The translations under genes were made by a program, and so were the position numbers. The notes under the pieces were generated by a model. The model searched no databases, was not told the origin of the DNA, and saw nothing but the letters and a program-made list of their open reading frames with translations. This document shows, in pieces, positions 44,156-47,081 of a stretch of DNA of 47,081 nt (its first letter is position 1; each line of letters opens with the position of its first letter). Source of the stretch: an uncultured Ignavibacteria bacterium (GTDB taxonomy: Bacteria > Bacteroidota > Ignavibacteria > Tepidaquicellales > OLB5); the NCBI GenBank assembly GCA_937873695.1, contig CALMYL010000026.1, positions 1-47,081 of the forward strand, given 5' to 3'.

Positions 44156-45400
44156 TTACTTTACAAGTACCATTTTCCTGGTTTCAGAAAAACTTCCGGC
44201 GGTTAATGTGTAGAAATATACACCGCTTGAAAGATTCCCTGCTTCAAAATCAATTGAATATGTGCCCGCGGCAAGCTGGCTGCTGATAAGTGTTTTTACT
44301 TCTATACCAGCCGAATTGTATACAACAAGCCTGGCGAAAGACTGTTTAGGCAGATCAAAATTTATCCTGCTGTTTGGATTAAACGGGTTTGGATAGTTTT
44401 GTTTTAACCCGAACGTTTCCGGGATAAAATTTGAAACCGGAGAAATTCCGGTTAAAGCATTTGATGTTTTCCTAATTGTTCCGTTTTTCCCGACAGTATA
44501 GCCAGTATCAGATGAAGGGAAAAAAACAGAATGCAGATCGTTGTTTGTACCTGAATTCAGCGGGATCCAGGTATTGCCTGAATTAACAGTATAAAGTAAA
44601 GTTCCGCCTTCACCGACTGTATATCCAACATCTGACAAAGTAAAATGTATTTCATACAGGTCATTGGTAGTTCCGGAATTCAGCGAAGACCAGTTGAGAC
44701 CGCTGCTGTTTGTCCTTAAAATAACCCCGTTCATACCAACACAGAATAGTGTGCTGAATGATGACAGATTGTTAAACCTGACATCAAGCAGTGTAGTGTT
44801 TACGGAAGATGTTTGAGCTGTCCAGTTTGCGCCGCTATTGGTTGTATATCTTATGGTTCCGTTTGCGCCCACAGTAAAACCCATCCCGTTTGTTAAGAAA
44901 TGCACTTCGTACAAAGAATTGTTCGTACCTGTTGTTTGTGCTGACCACGTGGAGCCGCCGTTGGTGGTTTTCCTGATGTTACCGTTTTCACCGGCGGCAA
45001 AACCGGTATTAGCATTGATGAAGAATATTTCGTATAGAGTAGAGTTAGTACCGGATGACTGAGACGTCCAGCTTGTCCCGGAGTTGGTGGTTTTCCGGAT
45101 AGTGCCATTGGTACCTGAAACAAAACCGGTAGATTGATTAATAAAATTTACTTCATAAAGATCCTGCGAAGTACCTGAAGTTAATGAGCTCCAGTTCGCC
45201 CCGCCGTTCGTTGTCTTGCGGATTAGGCCGTTGAGTCCGACAACGTACCCTGTTTTGCATGAAGTAAAATAGACAGAATAAAGATCCTCATTGGTGCCGG
45301 AAGTTATGGTTACCCATGTAGGCTGCTGAGCTTGTAGAATTCCGGTAAATATTAAAATTAGTATTGCTGCAAGCTTTAAGTAAGTAAATTGATTTTTCAT
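44156..45400 (-). CDS. Secreted Ycf48-like propeller with T9SS sorting domain
   Basis: A 414-residue exported protein with a signal peptide at 1-25 (ends LQAQ). It has seven near-regular blades of about 43 residues, each like [LI]-Y-[ES]-[VI]-x-F-x-x-x-x-x-G-[FY]-x-x-G-x-N-G-x-[IL]-[RL]-x-T-[TNS]-[NS]-[GS]-G-x-x-W. These are typical of Ycf48/photosystem-II-stability-like propellers that many bacteria export. The sorting domain has GLKQNYPNPFNPNSRI near 332-347 and ends MVLVK. Translation starts behind a strong AAGGGGGGA ribosome site (45405-45413). It is convergent with the CDF gene (13 nt apart). Confidence 0.9.
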   Translation of the reverse strand: MKNQFTYLKLAAILILIFTGILQAQQPTWVTITSGTNEDLYSVYFTSCKTGYVVGLNGLIRKTTNGGANWSSLTSGTSQDLYEVNFINQSTGFVSGTNGTIRKTTNSGTSWTSQSSGTNSTLYEIFFINANTGFAAGENGNIRKTTNGGSTWSAQTTGTNNSLYEVHFLTNGMGFTVGANGTIRYTTNSGANWTAQTSSVNTTLLDVRFNNLSSFSTLFCVGMNGVILRTNSSGLNWSSLNSGTTNDLYEIHFTLSDVGYTVGEGGTLLYTVNSGNTWIPLNSGTNNDLHSVFFPSSDTGYTVGKNGTIRKTSNALTGISPVSNFIPETFGLKQNYPNPFNPNSRINFDLPKQSFARLVVYNSAGIEVKTLISSQLAAGTYSIDFEAGNLSSGVYFYTLTAGSFSETRKMVLVK

Positions 45401-45575
45401 TTAATCCCCCCTTGGATTTAAATTTGTCATCTAATTTACTAATGCATTACGGGGATTCCTATAGCTAATATAAGTAGCGAAAACACTGATAAATTCTGTT
45501 ATTTTCTTTTTTTACAATTACTTAGAAATTCTCACTATCTGATAATATGGGGAATAATCCGGTTTAACAGATAGG

Positions 45576-47054
45576 TTATTTAATCAGTATCATAGTTTTT
45601 GTATAAACAAATTCGCCGGATGATAATCTATAAAAATACACTCCGCTTGGCAGTTCTGCTGCACTAAATTCCGCTTCATAAATTCCTGGCTTCAGGTTTT
45701 CGTTAACAAGTGTGTGCACTTCCCTTCCCAGGATATCGTATATTTTTAGCGAAGTGAACACACCCCGACCGGCTTCACCGGACACCCCTCTCAAGAGGGG
45801 AATCTGGAATTTGATTTTTGTGGATGGGTTGAATGGATTGGGATAGTTTTGATGAAGTGAGAAATGTAGCGGTAACTCGGATGAGATAGGCAGGATTCCA
45901 ATCAGTTGCGAATATTTAATAGTCATTAAATCTATGTCAGTATTTAAACTCCTTAATCCACCAAGCACATAAATACTATAATTACTATCAATAATTATCG
46001 ATGCATCAGGGATTACACTCGAATAATGAAAGCTATTTTGATGTTGACTCCAGACTAACATACCATTCTGATTATATTTTAGCGTAGTCAGCCTATAAGA
46101 ATTATCCGAATTTCTGCTATATCCTAAAGAGTAAATATCATTATAACTGTCTACAATAATAGAAGAAACAAAATCATTATCATTTCCCTGATCATTAAAT
46201 CGAGATACCCAAATAGAGTCACCTAATGAGTTATATTTTATTAAGGTAAAATCATAGCCCGAATTTGAATAAGAAGCTGAACCAGTAACAAAAATATTCC
46301 CTAGCTTATCAGTTCTAACTTTTACAGGATAATTTCTTTCTAGCCCATTGCCATCATATTTTCTAATCCATTTTTGATTACCTAAAGAATCATATTTTAA
46401 CAATACAAAAAGATAATTGTTGTATAAAAAAGGAGAACCATCGCTTTCACCTAACACATATATATTATTATTGTTGTCAAAATCTATATCATATGGATGA
46501 TCATAATTTCCTGAATTATACATCCTTGCCCAAAGTGAATCTCCTTGCGATGTGAATTTAACAACCACAATATCATCAAGTGAAAAATATTTGTAATAAG
46601 TTATTATTACATTGCTGCTCTTATCCAGTTTTGATAATTGAAAAGATCCAATACTTACGTCTAAAATCTGTTTTTGCCATAACAACCGTCCATCAATATC
46701 ATATTTTAATATTACAATACCTCCTTCAAAGTTACCCGCAACATAAACATTCATGTTTACATCCAAATCAATTGAGGCATAACTTGCGTAATATCCTCTG
46801 GAAAACTTGTTTACCCAAATTACATTTCCAGTTGAATCAAACTTAATAATTACTATTTTGTTAGAATTTGAACTGCAAACATAAATATTTGAATTTCTAT
46901 CTATTACCAGAGAACCCGGATATTCGGAGCTACTTACATTTGTACTAAAGTTTCTACTCCAAATTAAGTCACCAATTTTAGAATATTTAATTAATGTTAG
47001 TTTTTTTGGTAAATTTAGAGCGTTACTATGGAATGCCCTCAAAAAAATGGACAA
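45576..47054 (-). CDS. SBBP-type propeller with T9SS sorting domain, N-terminus replaced by an insertion-sequence tip
   Basis: The frame starts at a TTG inside the terminal repeat (47054), so the first ~8 residues are not native; native coding begins at about 47028 (SNALNLPKKLTLIKY). No signal peptide is left. The product has about eight SBBP-type blades (for example VIIKFDSTGNVIW, VVVKFTSQGDSLW, TLIKYNSLGDSIW, TTLKYNQNGMLVW) and a sorting domain with SLHQNYPNPFNPSTKI near 405-420 ending MILIK. Within the sorting domain, residues PLLRGVSGEAGRGVF are extra and come from a palindromic repeat (45761-45800). Without a signal peptide it cannot be exported, so it is probably a broken gene. Confidence 0.72.
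   Translation of the reverse strand: MSIFLRAFHSNALNLPKKLTLIKYSKIGDLIWSRNFSTNVSSSEYPGSLVIDRNSNIYVCSSNSNKIVIIKFDSTGNVIWVNKFSRGYYASYASIDLDVNMNVYVAGNFEGGIVILKYDIDGRLLWQKQILDVSIGSFQLSKLDKSSNVIITYYKYFSLDDIVVVKFTSQGDSLWARMYNSGNYDHPYDIDFDNNNNIYVLGESDGSPFLYNNYLFVLLKYDSLGNQKWIRKYDGNGLERNYPVKVRTDKLGNIFVTGSASYSNSGYDFTLIKYNSLGDSIWVSRFNDQGNDNDFVSSIIVDSYNDIYSLGYSRNSDNSYRLTTLKYNQNGMLVWSQHQNSFHYSSVIPDASIIIDSNYSIYVLGGLRSLNTDIDLMTIKYSQLIGILPISSELPLHFSLHQNYPNPFNPSTKIKFQIPLLRGVSGEAGRGVFTSLKIYDILGREVHTLVNENLKPGIYEAEFSAAELPSGVYFYRLSSGEFVYTKTMILIK
45761..45800. repeat. Palindromic repeat inserted in frame in the T9SS domain coding region
   Basis: Two hairpins lie side by side: CCGG-CTTCA-CCGG (45769-45781) and CCCCTCT-CA-AGAGGGG (45785-45800). 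Compared with the other sorting domains here, 10-11 codons are extra at this spot and the reading frame is kept. The CCCCTCT/AGAGGGG stem is shared with the intergenic repeat at 7839-7861. Confidence 0.7.
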
Positions 47055-47081
47055 AAAATTAAGAGTGATAATTTAAGTTTT
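47029..47081 (+). mobile_element. Terminal inverted repeat, right copy (IS3-like insertion sequence tip)
   Basis: Perfect inverted copy of positions 1-53, starting TGGAATGCCC at 47029. The element continues beyond the window. The flank just outside (GTTAC at 47022-47026, then TA) matches the flank of the left copy (GTTAC at 54-58) in the same orientation, which could be a 5-bp target duplication or chance. Confidence 0.6.

Overview
The window looks like one contig from an AT-rich member of the Fibrobacterota-Chlorobiota-Bacteroidota (FCB) superphylum, most likely an Ignavibacteria/Kryptonia-type lineage. Three things point there. Ten genes end in a type IX secretion (T9SS) sorting domain with the NYPNPFNP-type motif. 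A PorV/PorQ-family outer-membrane protein is present. One promoter matches the Bacteroidota pattern TTG-N20-TAnnTTTG. There is no rRNA or tRNA gene to fix the taxonomy, so this is an inference.

Ends: the first and last 53 bases are perfect inverted copies of each other. They begin TGGAATGCCC and contain TGGACA, which resembles the tips of IS3-family insertion sequences. At each end the repeat cuts into a secreted beta-propeller gene: the left one has lost its C-terminus and the right one its N-terminus. The 47 kb segment therefore seems to lie between two copies of a mobile element that present the same tip in opposite orientations.

Layout: 1-4 kb holds a truncated propeller gene and ftsK. 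3.6-6.7 kb is a tight minus-strand operon, transaldolase - hicB - hicA - gcvT - comB, with a toxin-antitoxin pair threaded between metabolic genes. 6.7-8.8 kb has three small membrane proteins (DUF2752, an unnamed one, DUF2085) and two clusters of palindromic intergenic repeats. 8.8-11.6 kb has the PorV/PorQ protein, a TraB/GumN-family protein and a small secreted protein. 11.6-34.7 kb is mainly an island of secreted T9SS cargo: SBBP-type propellers, Ycf48/VPS10-like propellers, a beta-helix, an NHL-like propeller and a sialidase-like propeller. It is interspersed with a VWA protein, DUF167, a heavy-metal-binding lipoprotein, DUF4405, a second lipoprotein, a MarR regulator and an orphan fibronectin-III protein. 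36.6-44.1 kb is an RND efflux operon (TetR - TolC - adaptor - RND pump) divergent from a CDF metal transporter, with repeated GGAAACT boxes between them. 44.1-47.1 kb holds two more T9SS cargo genes.

The most interesting unexplained element is a family of three paralogous, probably cytoplasmic, helical proteins of 483, 484 and 485 residues (13889, 20348 and 35006, all plus strand). They align without gaps over the first ~95 residues (SPYFN at 27-31, Y70-N71-D72, M75) and share a C-terminal N-x-x-W-[IL]-x-x-K signature. I do not recognise the family. All three lie among the T9SS cargo genes. The sorting domains of neighbouring cargo genes also show clear mosaicism, consistent with gene conversion. 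PorV-type proteins escort T9SS cargo, so its presence fits the surrounding cargo, but the other T9SS machinery genes are not in this window.
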